Assembly: GCA_001664505.1 (NCBI GenBank) | Contig: CP011806.1 | Span: 5,544,590 to 5,608,589 of the forward strand | DNA: 64,000 nucleotides | Source of the DNA: Acidobacteria bacterium Mor1 | Lineage (GTDB): Bacteria; Acidobacteriota; Polarisedimenticolia; Polarisedimenticolales; Polarisedimenticolaceae | Reading direction: 5' to 3' | In this document: positions 51,348-60,596 of the stretch, in pieces | Layout: each line of letters opens with the position of its first letter | How positions within the stretch are numbered: position 1 is the first letter of the stretch | Made by a program: the position numbers and the translations under genes | The notes under the pieces: generated by a model | Told to the model about the DNA's origin: nothing | What the model saw: only the letters and a program-made list of their open reading frames with translations | Databases searched by the model: none

Positions 51348-54182
51348 ATGCGAAACGTCTCGATGGGCCTGATCTGTCTTGTCCTGTGCAATTCGCTGGT
51401 AGCGGGGCAGGTCGCGGAACCGGAGCTGGCCATCGAAAGAGTGGGTGACGCAGGGTTCGAACTTGCCGCGGTGACGGGCGAAACGAGCACACCCCTGGGC
51501 TTCACCGCCGCGGCGGAGATCGTCGCCACCGACGCAGGCTCCATTTCGGGCAAACTGCGATGGCTCAGGTGGACGGAAGACGGCGTGTCCCACTATGCGC
51601 TGAGCCGGGACGGCGGCCGTAGCTGGAGCGAACGCCGCCGCCTGGACAGGCAGCTCCAGCTCAAGGGAAGGGATGTCCAGGCTGGAGAGCCGATGCCTCG
51701 GCCCTCGATCCCGATGCCTGCCGCCGGCAGGCTGTTCATCGTTCAGGGCGTGATTCCCTGGCAGGGCCCGATGCTGCGCATGATGGACCAGCTCGGCTGC
51801 GAACCCCTTTCCTACGTCCATCACCACGCTTACTTGACCCGCTGCGAGCGGCCTGAGTCCGCCGCGGTTATTGCGAAGCAGGCCTTCGTTGAGCGCGTCG
51901 AGCCCTTCGCCTGTTCCATGCGGCTTGCCCCCGAACTGCTCCGCTGGATCGGCGCCGCTGAAACGGTGCCTCCGGCGGAACAGCGCATCAACATCGTCAC
52001 GGTCGAACCGGATCGCAAGCAGGAGATCGGCCGGTTCGCCCGAGCTCTCGGCGTTGACGTTGCCGGCGAAGACTCGGGGGGCTCCCTGATCGACCTGACG
52101 GTCGACCGGGACCAGCTGCGCAGCCTGGCCTGCCACGACGACTTCCAGTACGCGGAGCGCTGGCACGAGCCGGACTTCTACATGGACAACGTGCGCATCG
52201 ATGCCGGTGCCGATTGGGCCGAGCTGCCGGGCAACGGCGGGTATTGCGGCACGGGGGTTCGAGGCGAGGTGCTCGACAGCGGCTTCGATACGAACCACCA
52301 GGAGTACGCCTCCCGCTTCGTGCTGCACGGGTCCAATGGCCTGGATACGCGCCACGGAACCAGCGTCTACGGGATTCTCTTCTCAGGTGGCGTGGTCGAC
52401 AGTCAATCCAAGGGGCTGTTGCCCTGCGCGACGGGAATCGGGGGCGCGTCCAGTCAGGTCACCTGCTCGGGCTGCAGCCGCTTCGACTACACCGAGGAAT
52501 CTCAGCAGGTGCATCAGGCCTCGTTCCAGAGCAACTCCTGGGGCCGTGGACCCGGGCCGGACTACGGCACGACCTCCCACGATATGGAGGAGATCATCTG
52601 GCGTCTCGACATGGCGATCGTCCAGGCGATGAATAACGAAGGCAAGACGAACCCGCAGAACGTGGCGCGGGACGCCTGGCCGAAGAACATCATCAGCGTC
52701 GGAGGAATCCATCATCAGGACACGGCGGACCCTTCCGACGATTGGTGGTGTGCGTACGACTGCCAGACGTTGCACGCAGGGGATCAGCAGGGTTGCACCG
52801 ATGACTTCTACTGCGAGTGGACCGGCTCGGCCTGCGTCGACGACTACTCTTGCGGCAACATCGGCCCGGCCGAGGATGGCCGGATCAAACCGGACCTGAG
52901 CTACTGGTTCGAGCGGATCTACACCACGGCGACGAACCTGCTCACCGGGCAGGATCTCTACACCTCCACTTTCGGGGGCACCTCGGCGGCGACTCCCCAG
53001 GTCGCGGGCGTGCTGGGCCTAGTGCTCGAGCACTGGGCCGATACCTCGGGCGGCGGAGTCAACGACTGGGGCCACAGCCCAAGCGGTGCCACGGTGTTCG
53101 AGAAGCAACCCCACGCCGCCACCCTCAAGGCGCTGTTGATCAACACCGCGGTTCAGTACCCGTTCTCCGGCGCGGGACACGACATGAGCCGGATGCATCA
53201 GGGTTGGGGACGGCCGAGTATCCAGAGCGCCATCGAGCGATCGGCCCGGAGCTTCGTGGTCGACGAGGAGGTCGCTCTGTTGACCGGCCAGCGGCAGGCC
53301 TGGGGCGTCGATGTGGCCGCCGGACAGGAAGAGTTGAAGGTGACTCTGGTCTACCTGGATCCGCCGAAAACACTGGCCACCGGCGGCAAGGAGTTGATCA
53401 ACGATCTCGACTTGCGCCTGGTCTCACCCCCCGACGGCCAGGGAGAGGTGACGGTGTACTGCGGAAACGCCGGGTTGGAAGCCTCGACCGAATCGACCGC
53501 GCTCTGGACCGGTCCGTCAGGCCTGGCTCCCCACTGCGACGACCCGCTCATCGCCGCCGGCCGGGATACGGTCAACAACGTCGAGAACGTGTTCGTCCAC
53601 GAGGCGAGCCAGGGCAGCGGAGTCGCCGAAGGCGAATGGACCGTCGAGGTCAGCGCCTTCGAGGTCAACGCCGACGGGAATCCCAACGATCTGTGCCTCG
53701 GGATCGATATCGATCCCGACGATCCGGATGCCGGCCGCCTGGACTGTGAAGCCGCCGGCTGCACCTGGGACGGAACCTACGGGGTCTGCTCGGACGCGAC
53801 GGTGGACGTGGTGTTCGCTCTCGTGGTTACCGGTGCCGCGTTGCCCGCTCCCGGGGAGAGTGACGGGCTGATGATCGACAAACAGGCGGGTACGCTGGTG
53901 TTGAGTTGGGATCCCGACTGCGGCGGCGGCATCGGCTACGGGATCTATCGGGGCGACCTGGCGGCGGGCTACGCTTCGATCGCGGCGGAGCCGGGGATGT
54001 GCGCGGTGGCCGGGACCACGGCGAACCTGCCCCTCGGGAGCGGTGCCGCGGATTTCTTCCTGGTCGTGCCCAACGCCGCGGCTGCGGAAGGGGGCTACGG
54101 CGCGGACTCCGCCGGCATCGGCCGCGCCCCGGCGGTTGCGGCCTGTCGGTCGCAGCAGAGCCTCGACGACTGCGTGCCCTGA
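51348..54182 (+). CDS. Secreted subtilisin-like serine protease (S8) with C-terminal tail module
   Basis: 944 residues; signal peptide (1-20), a long pro-region-like part (about 21-290), then the S8 domain with D310 in GEVLDSGFDTNH, H336 in DTRHGTSVYG and S546 in FGGTSAATPQVAG; the oxyanion Asn lies in QSNSWG. An insert with CxxC-rich text (DWWCAYDCQTLHAGDQQG, about 465-505) splits the domain. A jelly-roll P-domain-like region follows (about 620-790), and residues 836-944 are a tail module shared with two other secreted proteins here, ending in DCVP. AAGGAGG stands about nine bases before the ATG. Follows the SecDF gene after 175 bases on the same strand. Confidence 0.93.
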   Translation: MRNVSMGLICLVLCNSLVAGQVAEPELAIERVGDAGFELAAVTGETSTPLGFTAAAEIVATDAGSISGKLRWLRWTEDGVSHYALSRDGGRSWSERRRLDRQLQLKGRDVQAGEPMPRPSIPMPAAGRLFIVQGVIPWQGPMLRMMDQLGCEPLSYVHHHAYLTRCERPESAAVIAKQAFVERVEPFACSMRLAPELLRWIGAAETVPPAEQRINIVTVEPDRKQEIGRFARALGVDVAGEDSGGSLIDLTVDRDQLRSLACHDDFQYAERWHEPDFYMDNVRIDAGADWAELPGNGGYCGTGVRGEVLDSGFDTNHQEYASRFVLHGSNGLDTRHGTSVYGILFSGGVVDSQSKGLLPCATGIGGASSQVTCSGCSRFDYTEESQQVHQASFQSNSWGRGPGPDYGTTSHDMEEIIWRLDMAIVQAMNNEGKTNPQNVARDAWPKNIISVGGIHHQDTADPSDDWWCAYDCQTLHAGDQQGCTDDFYCEWTGSACVDDYSCGNIGPAEDGRIKPDLSYWFERIYTTATNLLTGQDLYTSTFGGTSAATPQVAGVLGLVLEHWADTSGGGVNDWGHSPSGATVFEKQPHAATLKALLINTAVQYPFSGAGHDMSRMHQGWGRPSIQSAIERSARSFVVDEEVALLTGQRQAWGVDVAAGQEELKVTLVYLDPPKTLATGGKELINDLDLRLVSPPDGQGEVTVYCGNAGLEASTESTALWTGPSGLAPHCDDPLIAAGRDTVNNVENVFVHEASQGSGVAEGEWTVEVSAFEVNADGNPNDLCLGIDIDPDDPDAGRLDCEAAGCTWDGTYGVCSDATVDVVFALVVTGAALPAPGESDGLMIDKQAGTLVLSWDPDCGGGIGYGIYRGDLAAGYASIAAEPGMCAVAGTTANLPLGSGAADFFLVVPNAAAAEGGYGADSAGIGRAPAVAACRSQQSLDDCVP

Positions 54183-54200
54183 CGACGGAAGGGTGGGGCG

Positions 54201-55853
54201 CTACTCCACCCGGTTCGACTTGTCCGAGACCCCGATCACCGGCGCCTTTTCCATCCCGGCGATATCGGGGGTTTCACCCGCCCGCAACTGAAGCGCCATG
54301 CGCTCCGCCCGGCGGCTGTGGTCGATGGATTCACCGAGGATGCGAGCGGCTTCCTGGGAGGCGTGGAAGCCCCGGGAGTTCTCGCTGCTGATGTAGTCGA
54401 GACGCCACATCGCCTTGCTCTGGTTCTCGTAGACCGCAGCCAGCCGCTCGTCGTCGACTCCCGAGGCCTTGGCCTGGAGGATCGCGTCGAGCATGTCGGT
54501 CATCGCCTCGGCGGCCCGCTCCATCAGCGCGCCGTTGCGCGCCTGGATCGTCTCGACGGTGTGTCGCAGGTCCGCGGCGTCGGCGCTGTGGCACTTCTGG
54601 CAGGAGATCCCGATGGTCTCCAGCGGGCTGGCCACGTTGTGGGTCGAGAGCTTCGTGGCGCCGACCCGCTCGTAGGGCATGTGGCAGTCGGAACAACTCA
54701 CCCCGTTCTGGGCGTGGATTCCCTGGCTCCATAGCTCGAATTCCGGGTGCTGCACCTTGAACAGCGGCGTGCCGGTCTCTCCGTGACGGTAGTCGAAGAA
54801 GGGTGTTCCGTCGTCGAACGTCTTCTCGGCCCAGTGCTGTTCGAGCTGCTCCATCTTCAGGCCGTTGCTCCAGGGGAAGCTCAGCACGTCCTTGTTGGCG
54901 CAGTAGTACTCCACGTGGCACTGGCCGCAAACGTAGGAGCGCATCTCCTGGCGGGTGGCGTCGACGTTGGGGTCGTAGGGCTTGGAGCGGTCGCCGCGGC
55001 GCCACTTCTCGACGCTGGGCAGGTGCGGGGTCGGTTCGTCGCTCTCGGCCAGCATGGCGATGCCGCTCATGAACCCCGGCCGGGTGATGCGCAGCTTCAT
55101 GGTCTTCGGGTTGTGGCAATCGATGCAGCTCACCGGGTGGGCGTCGCCCAGGCTCTGGTGGCCTTCCGGGAGCGGCTGACCGGCGTACTCACCGGTGAAA
55201 CCTCCGGCCGGTGCGGCGGGGAAGGGCATGCCGCCGTCGGGGGTTCCGTCGGGCGCCTCCTGCAGCTTGGCCAGGACCTCCTGGTAGGGCAGGCGGCTGA
55301 CCTCTTCGAAGCCCCGAATGACCGCGTCCATGTTGAACGAAGCGGCGAGGGCTTCGTCGTCGTAGGGCTGGCCCATGGCCTTGAGACCCTCCCGCCGGTA
55401 CATCACCGTGGTGGACCCGTGGCAATGCAGGCAGGCTCCCGCCTGGGGTTTCTTGGTGACGCGCTCGGTGACCCCCTGGTCGTAGAGCATGTAGGCGTGC
55501 CCGCGGGCTTCCCGGTAGTCGATGCTGAAGGCGTAGCCGGAGTAGAGCCGCTTGAGCCAGGGTTGATGGTCCAGCTTGCTCTGGGGCATGGCGCTGCTGC
55601 CGCCGTAGAAACGATCTCCCGCGGTGGCGATGTAGCCGTCGTAGTGGTGCGGCCAGTTGAGGCCCCAGGGTGCGGGATCGCTACTGATCTCACTGAGCTC
55701 GGCGAGCTTGACGAAGGGCGCAGCCCCCTCCTGCTTGCGGCCGATCATGCGCAGCAGGACCCAGGTGACCAGCAGGGTGGCGATCAACGCGGCGATGAAG
55801 ACCAGGATGTAGATCCCGCTGCGGCCGTCCTCGCGTGTTCTCAATCGGTTCAT
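54201..55853 (-). CDS. nrfA: Cytochrome c nitrite reductase, catalytic pentahaem subunit
   Basis: 550 residues (E. coli 478). Reduces nitrite to ammonium with six electrons in the periplasm. Five haem c motifs, all CxxCH: C141-H145, C243-H247, C309-H313, C387-H391 and C418-H422. The first aligns with the active-site CWSCK of E. coli, so His replaces the usual lysine. Other catalytic residues are kept: R131, the Tyr in QCHVEYY (316-317) and H369 in KVQHPEFE with the calcium-site Lys and Gln. Residues about 14-36 form a membrane anchor in place of a cleaved signal. It follows nrfH after 18 bases; no nrfBCD or nrfI is present. Confidence 0.95.
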   Translation of the reverse strand: MNRLRTREDGRSGIYILVFIAALIATLLVTWVLLRMIGRKQEGAAPFVKLAELSEISSDPAPWGLNWPHHYDGYIATAGDRFYGGSSAMPQSKLDHQPWLKRLYSGYAFSIDYREARGHAYMLYDQGVTERVTKKPQAGACLHCHGSTTVMYRREGLKAMGQPYDDEALAASFNMDAVIRGFEEVSRLPYQEVLAKLQEAPDGTPDGGMPFPAAPAGGFTGEYAGQPLPEGHQSLGDAHPVSCIDCHNPKTMKLRITRPGFMSGIAMLAESDEPTPHLPSVEKWRRGDRSKPYDPNVDATRQEMRSYVCGQCHVEYYCANKDVLSFPWSNGLKMEQLEQHWAEKTFDDGTPFFDYRHGETGTPLFKVQHPEFELWSQGIHAQNGVSCSDCHMPYERVGATKLSTHNVASPLETIGISCQKCHSADAADLRHTVETIQARNGALMERAAEAMTDMLDAILQAKASGVDDERLAAVYENQSKAMWRLDYISSENSRGFHASQEAARILGESIDHSRRAERMALQLRAGETPDIAGMEKAPVIGVSDKSNRVE

Positions 55854-55871
55854 GCCGGTCTCTCCTCGGAT

Positions 55872-56351
55872 TCAGCGCAGAGCGTGGCCGACGTCGGCAT
55901 GGCAGCGGGCGCAGCGCCCGGCCTCGTCGTCGGCGGAAACGGTCGGAAAGGAGGGGTGCAACAGGTCCCCATGACAGTGCAGGCAAGCCGACTGGGTGAC
56001 CCGCCGGTTGCGTGGCTTGATCTCGATCGGGTCCGGGAAGTTGCCCGTGGTAAACGCCAGGGAGTGGAAGAACCCGTTGTCGGCCTTGGTGACCCACTTG
56101 CCCACCGGATCGTGAGACAGATGACAGTCGTTGCAGGTCGCCACCGCGTGATGGCTCGAATTGATCCAGGAGTCGTACTGGGGCTGCATCACGTGGCAGT
56201 TGGCGCAGGCAGCCGGGTCGTCTCGCAGGTAGGAAGCCCCGTCCCCGTAGCCGAAGGTAAAAGCGCCGAGGCCGCCGAGGATTCCCAGCACCGCAACGCA
56301 AGCGAATAGCCACAGCGGTCCGGGCCCGCGGTTCGAGCGAGGCTCACTCAT
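55872..56351 (-). CDS. nrfH: NrfH tetrahaem quinol dehydrogenase
   Basis: 159 residues of the NapC/NirT family. One membrane helix (about 12-34) and four haem c motifs: C49-ANC-H53 followed by VM (CxxCHxM, the methionine-ligated first haem as in NrfH), C73-H77, C123-H127 and C147-H151. NrfH oxidises menaquinol and hands electrons to NrfA on the outer face of the membrane. Immediately upstream of nrfA, making the standard nrfHA operon. The ATG at 56351 is chosen as the last start before the helix; its ribosome site is weak. Confidence 0.95.
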   Translation of the reverse strand: MSEPRSNRGPGPLWLFACVAVLGILGGLGAFTFGYGDGASYLRDDPAACANCHVMQPQYDSWINSSHHAVATCNDCHLSHDPVGKWVTKADNGFFHSLAFTTGNFPDPIEIKPRNRRVTQSACLHCHGDLLHPSFPTVSADDEAGRCARCHADVGHALR

Positions 56352-56582
56352 GACCCGAGCGTATCGATCCGGGGCGTCGGGTGGAAGGGGCAAAGTGGAG
56401 CCCGGAAGGAGCCTATTGTTCCGGCGCTTTTTCGGCCTTGGCCGGCAGGGGGGTGTTGGCGCGATCTGCTGGTGGCTTGGCGGTCCCGGCTAGGGCTGCG
56501 CCCGGAAGTTTGCTCCAACATGGTTCATGGACACGACGAAACCGGGCGACGAAGGCCCGCCGCCCCGAGACAGGAGCACGCC

Positions 56583-57509
56583 ATGAGTAGGAAACGCTGG
56601 ACCACCGAGAACATCGCGGATCAGACAGGCCGGGTCGCGCTGGTCACGGGCGCCAATAGCGGCATCGGCTATGAGGCCGCCCTCGCCCTGTCGGCAAAGG
56701 GAGCCACGGTCGTCATTGCCTGCCGCAGCCGGGAGCGGGGCGAGCACGCGCTGGCCGCGATGCGCTCGGCGTTGCCCGCGGCGGATCTGGAGTTGATGGA
56801 GCTGGATCTGGCCAGCCTGGCTTCGGTCCGCGCCTTCTCCGAAGCCTTCAAGAAGCGCTTCCGACGCCTCGATCTCCTGATCAACAACGCCGGGGTGATG
56901 ATGCCGCCGCAGCGGGAGGTCACCGCCGACGGTTTCGAGCTCCAGTTCGGGACGAATCACCTGGGCCACTTCGCGCTGACCATGCAGCTCGTCGAACTGC
57001 TCGCTGCGACCGACGGTTCCCGGATCGTGAACGTCTCGAGTTCGGCCCAGAACTTCGGCAAGTTCGACCTGGACGATCTGCAGTGGGAGAAGCGCTCCTT
57101 CGACCGTATGGGCTCCTACGGCGCCAGCAAGGTCGCCAACATGCTGTTCACACTCGAACTCCAGAAGCGGCTGGCGGCGGCAGGCTGTTCGACGATTGCC
57201 ACCGCCTGCCACCCGGGATGGACGAGTACCAATCTTCAGCAGTCCACCCCGCTGTTCCGTCTGCTCAACCCGGTCCTCGCCATGCAGCCCTGGCAGGGCG
57301 CTCTCCCGACGCTCTACGCGGCCGTGGCTCCCGAAGCGACCGGCGGCGGCTACTACGGCCCCGATGGGCTCGGGACCATGCGCGGGTACCCGGCCGCGAA
57401 CAAACCGGCGAGGATCTCGATGGACGCCGTCGCGGCAGAGCGTCTGTGGGCGGTCTCGGAACGGCTCACGGGAGATGGCTGGCCGCTCGAGGCGTCGAGC
57501 GCCGCGTGA
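56583..57509 (+). CDS. Short-chain dehydrogenase/reductase (retinol dehydrogenase-like)
   Basis: 308 residues, cytoplasmic. NADP-binding TGANSGIG (22-29), INNAGVM near 100, catalytic S153 in VNVSSSAQ and Y179-x3-K183 in YGASK. The length and the NHLGHFALTMQL motif place it with the retinol/WW-domain-oxidoreductase-like SDRs, whose bacterial substrates are rarely known. AGGAG lies six bases before the ATG at 56583. The gene is alone; the next gene on the same DNA runs the other way and ends 32 bases after its stop. Confidence 0.93.
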   Translation: MSRKRWTTENIADQTGRVALVTGANSGIGYEAALALSAKGATVVIACRSRERGEHALAAMRSALPAADLELMELDLASLASVRAFSEAFKKRFRRLDLLINNAGVMMPPQREVTADGFELQFGTNHLGHFALTMQLVELLAATDGSRIVNVSSSAQNFGKFDLDDLQWEKRSFDRMGSYGASKVANMLFTLELQKRLAAAGCSTIATACHPGWTSTNLQQSTPLFRLLNPVLAMQPWQGALPTLYAAVAPEATGGGYYGPDGLGTMRGYPAANKPARISMDAVAAERLWAVSERLTGDGWPLEASSAA

Positions 57510-57540
57510 GCCGCCTCGAGGTCCTGGGGTACGGAGTGGC

Positions 57541-60525
57541 CTAGGCCTGAGGAGATGGCTGGGCGGGACGCCGGGGGCGCCGTCGGCCGCGAGTCCGCGG
57601 ACCGGCGACCCCGGCCAACACCCGGCCGAGCTCCTGAATGGAGAAGGGCTTGGCCAACGAGGCGGCAAAGCCGAACGCGCGGTAGTCGGACATCACCGGG
57701 TCCTGGGAGTACCCGCTGGCCACGATGCCCTGAACACGGGGGTCGAGCTTGCGCAGCTGCTCCATGGCTTCCTTGCCCCCCATCCCGCCGGGAATGGTCA
57801 GATCCATGATGATCAGGTCGAAGCCGCGGCCCTGCCGCTTCGCGTCCCGGTAGCGCCGGATCGCGGCGTCACCATCACCGACGACCTCCACCTCGTAGCC
57901 CAGTGAGGACAGGCCGACCCGGTAGACGTTCTGGATCAGCGGGTCGTCGTCCATCACCAGCACGTATCCCTGGCCCCGTGGCTCGGTGTCCCCCTCTTCG
58001 CCGGCCGTCAGGGTTGCCTGCGGGCTTGCGGGGAACGAGGCGGTGAAGGTGGTGCCACGCCCTTCGATCGACTCGAACTCGAGCCAGCCGCGGTGGCGGG
58101 TCAGGACGGCGAAGGCGGTGGCCAGGCCGAGACCGGAGCCCTCTTCCTTGGTCGTGAAGTAGGGGTCGAGAATCTTCTCGCGGATGTTTGCCGGGATCCC
58201 CGGTCCGGTGTCCTCGATCTCGATCTGTACGTAGCTCCCGGGGCCGGCCGCGGGGCCGAGGGGCTCGCCCGCCTGGTAGTTGTGAGCGCGGACCGTGAGC
58301 TGCCCGGTCCCGCCCATGGCCTGATCGGCGTTGATCACCAGGTTGCTGATGACCTGCTTGAACTGGCCGCGGTCCAGATCGGCGGGCCAGAGGTCCGCGG
58401 CGATCTTGAATTCGACCTCGACGGCGGACCCCGAGAGGGCGAAACGCACTGCCTCCCGCAGGAGGTGGTAGACGTCGGAGACTTCCCGCCGCGGCTCGCC
58501 CCCCTTGGAGAAGGCCAGCAATTGCGAGGTCAGGTGCCCGGCCTGGTTGATCGCCGATTCGGCGCCGTCGAGCAGGGGATAGACCTCGGAATCGCCCCGC
58601 ACCTGCACCTGGGCGATGGAGACGTAGCCGAGAATCGCGGTCAGGGCATTGTTGAAGTCGTGGGCGATGCCCCCGGCCAACAGGCCCAGGGATTCCAGCT
58701 TGTCCCGGCGAATGCGCTCTTCCTCGACCTTGTGACGTTCGGTGATGTCGTGGACCGAGACGAAGGCGCACGGCCGTTGGCCGAGGGTGAGCGGCGAGAC
58801 CCAGATCTCCGCCCTTCGTGAGTTGCCCTCCGGATCGGCCCAGTCCACCTCGTGACAGGACTCCTCGGACATGGCCGGGTCGAGGGAGGACAACGGTGCA
58901 GCCAACCACTCAGGCTTCAGCCGGCCGAGGGGGGTGCCGCGCAGCGAGGTCTCCCGGCAACCGCACAACTCCGTCGCCGGCGCGTTGGCGTCGATGATCG
59001 AGCTTCCCGCCAGATCCACGAAGAGCCGCGCCTCGCTGACGTCGTCGAACACGCTGCGGTAGCGCTGCCCCAGTTCCTGAAGTTCCGCCGTGGTCCGGGA
59101 CAGCTGGCGATTGCTTTCCCGGGCCCTGGACAGGGCGCGCTTTCTGGATCGTCCCTGCCACCACAGGATCGCGGCGACGACGCAGAGCAGAAGAGTTCCG
59201 GCGATCAGCCCGGTGCGCAGTAGTTTCTGGCGCTCGAGTGCCAGGGCTTGCCGTTGCTGCTCCTGCTCGAGCGCCTTCAGCTCCCGGCTCTTCTGTTCCA
59301 GTGCGCGGCGGGACTCGAGATTCGCCAGGCGGGTGGCCCCATCGGTTTCTTCCAGCGCAGCGAGGATGTCTCGCTCGCGCCGGTAGGCTTCGAGGGCCGA
59401 ATCATTGTTCCCGATCGCTTCGTGCACGTTTCCCAGGAGGCTCCAGAGGTGGGCCTGATCCCGGCGGGCGTCGGCCTGCTCGGCGTGGGGTATCGCCCGC
59501 TCCACGTACCTCAGTGCGTCGTCGGTCCGGCCCTGATCGAGCCATAGCTTCGCGATAGCCCCCAGGCTCCGGGCGATGCGGCGGTTGTCCTGGAACCCCT
59601 CCCGAAGGGCCAGCGCGCGATGGTACTCACGCACGGCGAGCTCGGGTTGCTCCAGCTTGGCGTAGGCCATGCCGAGGTTGCTGAACGTGGTGGCCTTGGT
59701 GCGGTGCAGCCCGTATTCCTCGGCCAGCTCCAACGCCTCTTCCAGATGGGGCAGGGCGAGTTCGGGCTGTTCCAACTCGTTGAGGATCAGCCCGAGGTTC
59801 CCGAGCGCCTGGGATAGCCCCTTGGGATCATCCATCATCCGGTAGCTGTCGATGGCCCGTACCATCCAGTCGCGAGCTTCCTCGTGATTCTGCACGTTCC
59901 AGTAGATCAGGCCGATGTTGACCCGGGAGCGGACGATCCCGCGGCGGTTGCGCAGCTGTTCCGAGATCTCGAGGGCCTGCAGGTGTTTCTCGAAGGCGTC
60001 GGCGACCGCCCCGCGGCTGCGCTGGATCGCGCCCATCAAGGTCAGCGTGGTCGCGACCTCACGCAGGTCGCCGATCGCCCGTTGGGTCTGGGCGGCCCGG
60101 CCGGCGGCGTTGAGCGCGGACTCCACCTCTCCCCGGAACCACTGGGCGACCCCGATCATGTATTCGGCCTTGGCCATGGCGGGCCGGTCGTCGAGCCAGC
60201 AGGCGAGTTCCAGGGCCAGATGACCATGCTTCAGGCCGGCTTCCGCGTCTCCGTGTGTCGAATAGCCCCAGCTAAGCACCCGGTGGATCTGCAGCTCCTG
60301 GCCGGCGTTCGGCGACGTTTCGAGCAGGCGCAGCCCCTCTTCGCCGAGCTCGAGAACCTGGTCGAGGGGAAGCTCTTTGTGCTCTTCGAGTTGTTGGACG
60401 ATGAACTGAAGCCGATTCTGACGGGGTTCGGCATCGGTCGCCCGGGCACCGGTCGATGCGCAGAGCAAGATGGCTGCGAGGGCGAACGCCGAGGCCGCGA
60501 GGGCGCGGGTGGAAGCCGTTCTCAC
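57541..60525 (-). CDS. Hybrid histidine kinase with periplasmic TPR sensor
   Basis: 994 residues. Signal-like segment (about 1-29), about eight TPR repeats (about 30-410, for example GLSQALGNLGLILNELEQPEL), coiled coil, a membrane helix (about 433-455), a PAS domain (about 485-605), HisKA with the phospho-acceptor His in GGIAHDFNNALTAI, HATPase_c (NLVINADQAM, EDTGPGIP, GLGLATAF) and a C-terminal receiver with the Asp in IIMDLTIPGGMGG. No DNA-binding output, so it acts on a separate regulator or through phosphorelay. GTG start at 60525. It lies 71 bases after the lyase gene on the same strand and may report on that locus. Confidence 0.93.
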   Translation of the reverse strand: MRTASTRALAASAFALAAILLCASTGARATDAEPRQNRLQFIVQQLEEHKELPLDQVLELGEEGLRLLETSPNAGQELQIHRVLSWGYSTHGDAEAGLKHGHLALELACWLDDRPAMAKAEYMIGVAQWFRGEVESALNAAGRAAQTQRAIGDLREVATTLTLMGAIQRSRGAVADAFEKHLQALEISEQLRNRRGIVRSRVNIGLIYWNVQNHEEARDWMVRAIDSYRMMDDPKGLSQALGNLGLILNELEQPELALPHLEEALELAEEYGLHRTKATTFSNLGMAYAKLEQPELAVREYHRALALREGFQDNRRIARSLGAIAKLWLDQGRTDDALRYVERAIPHAEQADARRDQAHLWSLLGNVHEAIGNNDSALEAYRRERDILAALEETDGATRLANLESRRALEQKSRELKALEQEQQRQALALERQKLLRTGLIAGTLLLCVVAAILWWQGRSRKRALSRARESNRQLSRTTAELQELGQRYRSVFDDVSEARLFVDLAGSSIIDANAPATELCGCRETSLRGTPLGRLKPEWLAAPLSSLDPAMSEESCHEVDWADPEGNSRRAEIWVSPLTLGQRPCAFVSVHDITERHKVEEERIRRDKLESLGLLAGGIAHDFNNALTAILGYVSIAQVQVRGDSEVYPLLDGAESAINQAGHLTSQLLAFSKGGEPRREVSDVYHLLREAVRFALSGSAVEVEFKIAADLWPADLDRGQFKQVISNLVINADQAMGGTGQLTVRAHNYQAGEPLGPAAGPGSYVQIEIEDTGPGIPANIREKILDPYFTTKEEGSGLGLATAFAVLTRHRGWLEFESIEGRGTTFTASFPASPQATLTAGEEGDTEPRGQGYVLVMDDDPLIQNVYRVGLSSLGYEVEVVGDGDAAIRRYRDAKRQGRGFDLIIMDLTIPGGMGGKEAMEQLRKLDPRVQGIVASGYSQDPVMSDYRAFGFAASLAKPFSIQELGRVLAGVAGPRTRGRRRPRRPAQPSPQA

Positions 60526-60596
60526 GGCTCGATGCTAACGGGCTCCTCGGCGGCAAGTCAATCGCGAGTCGCGGCCCAAAGGCGACTCCGGGCCCA

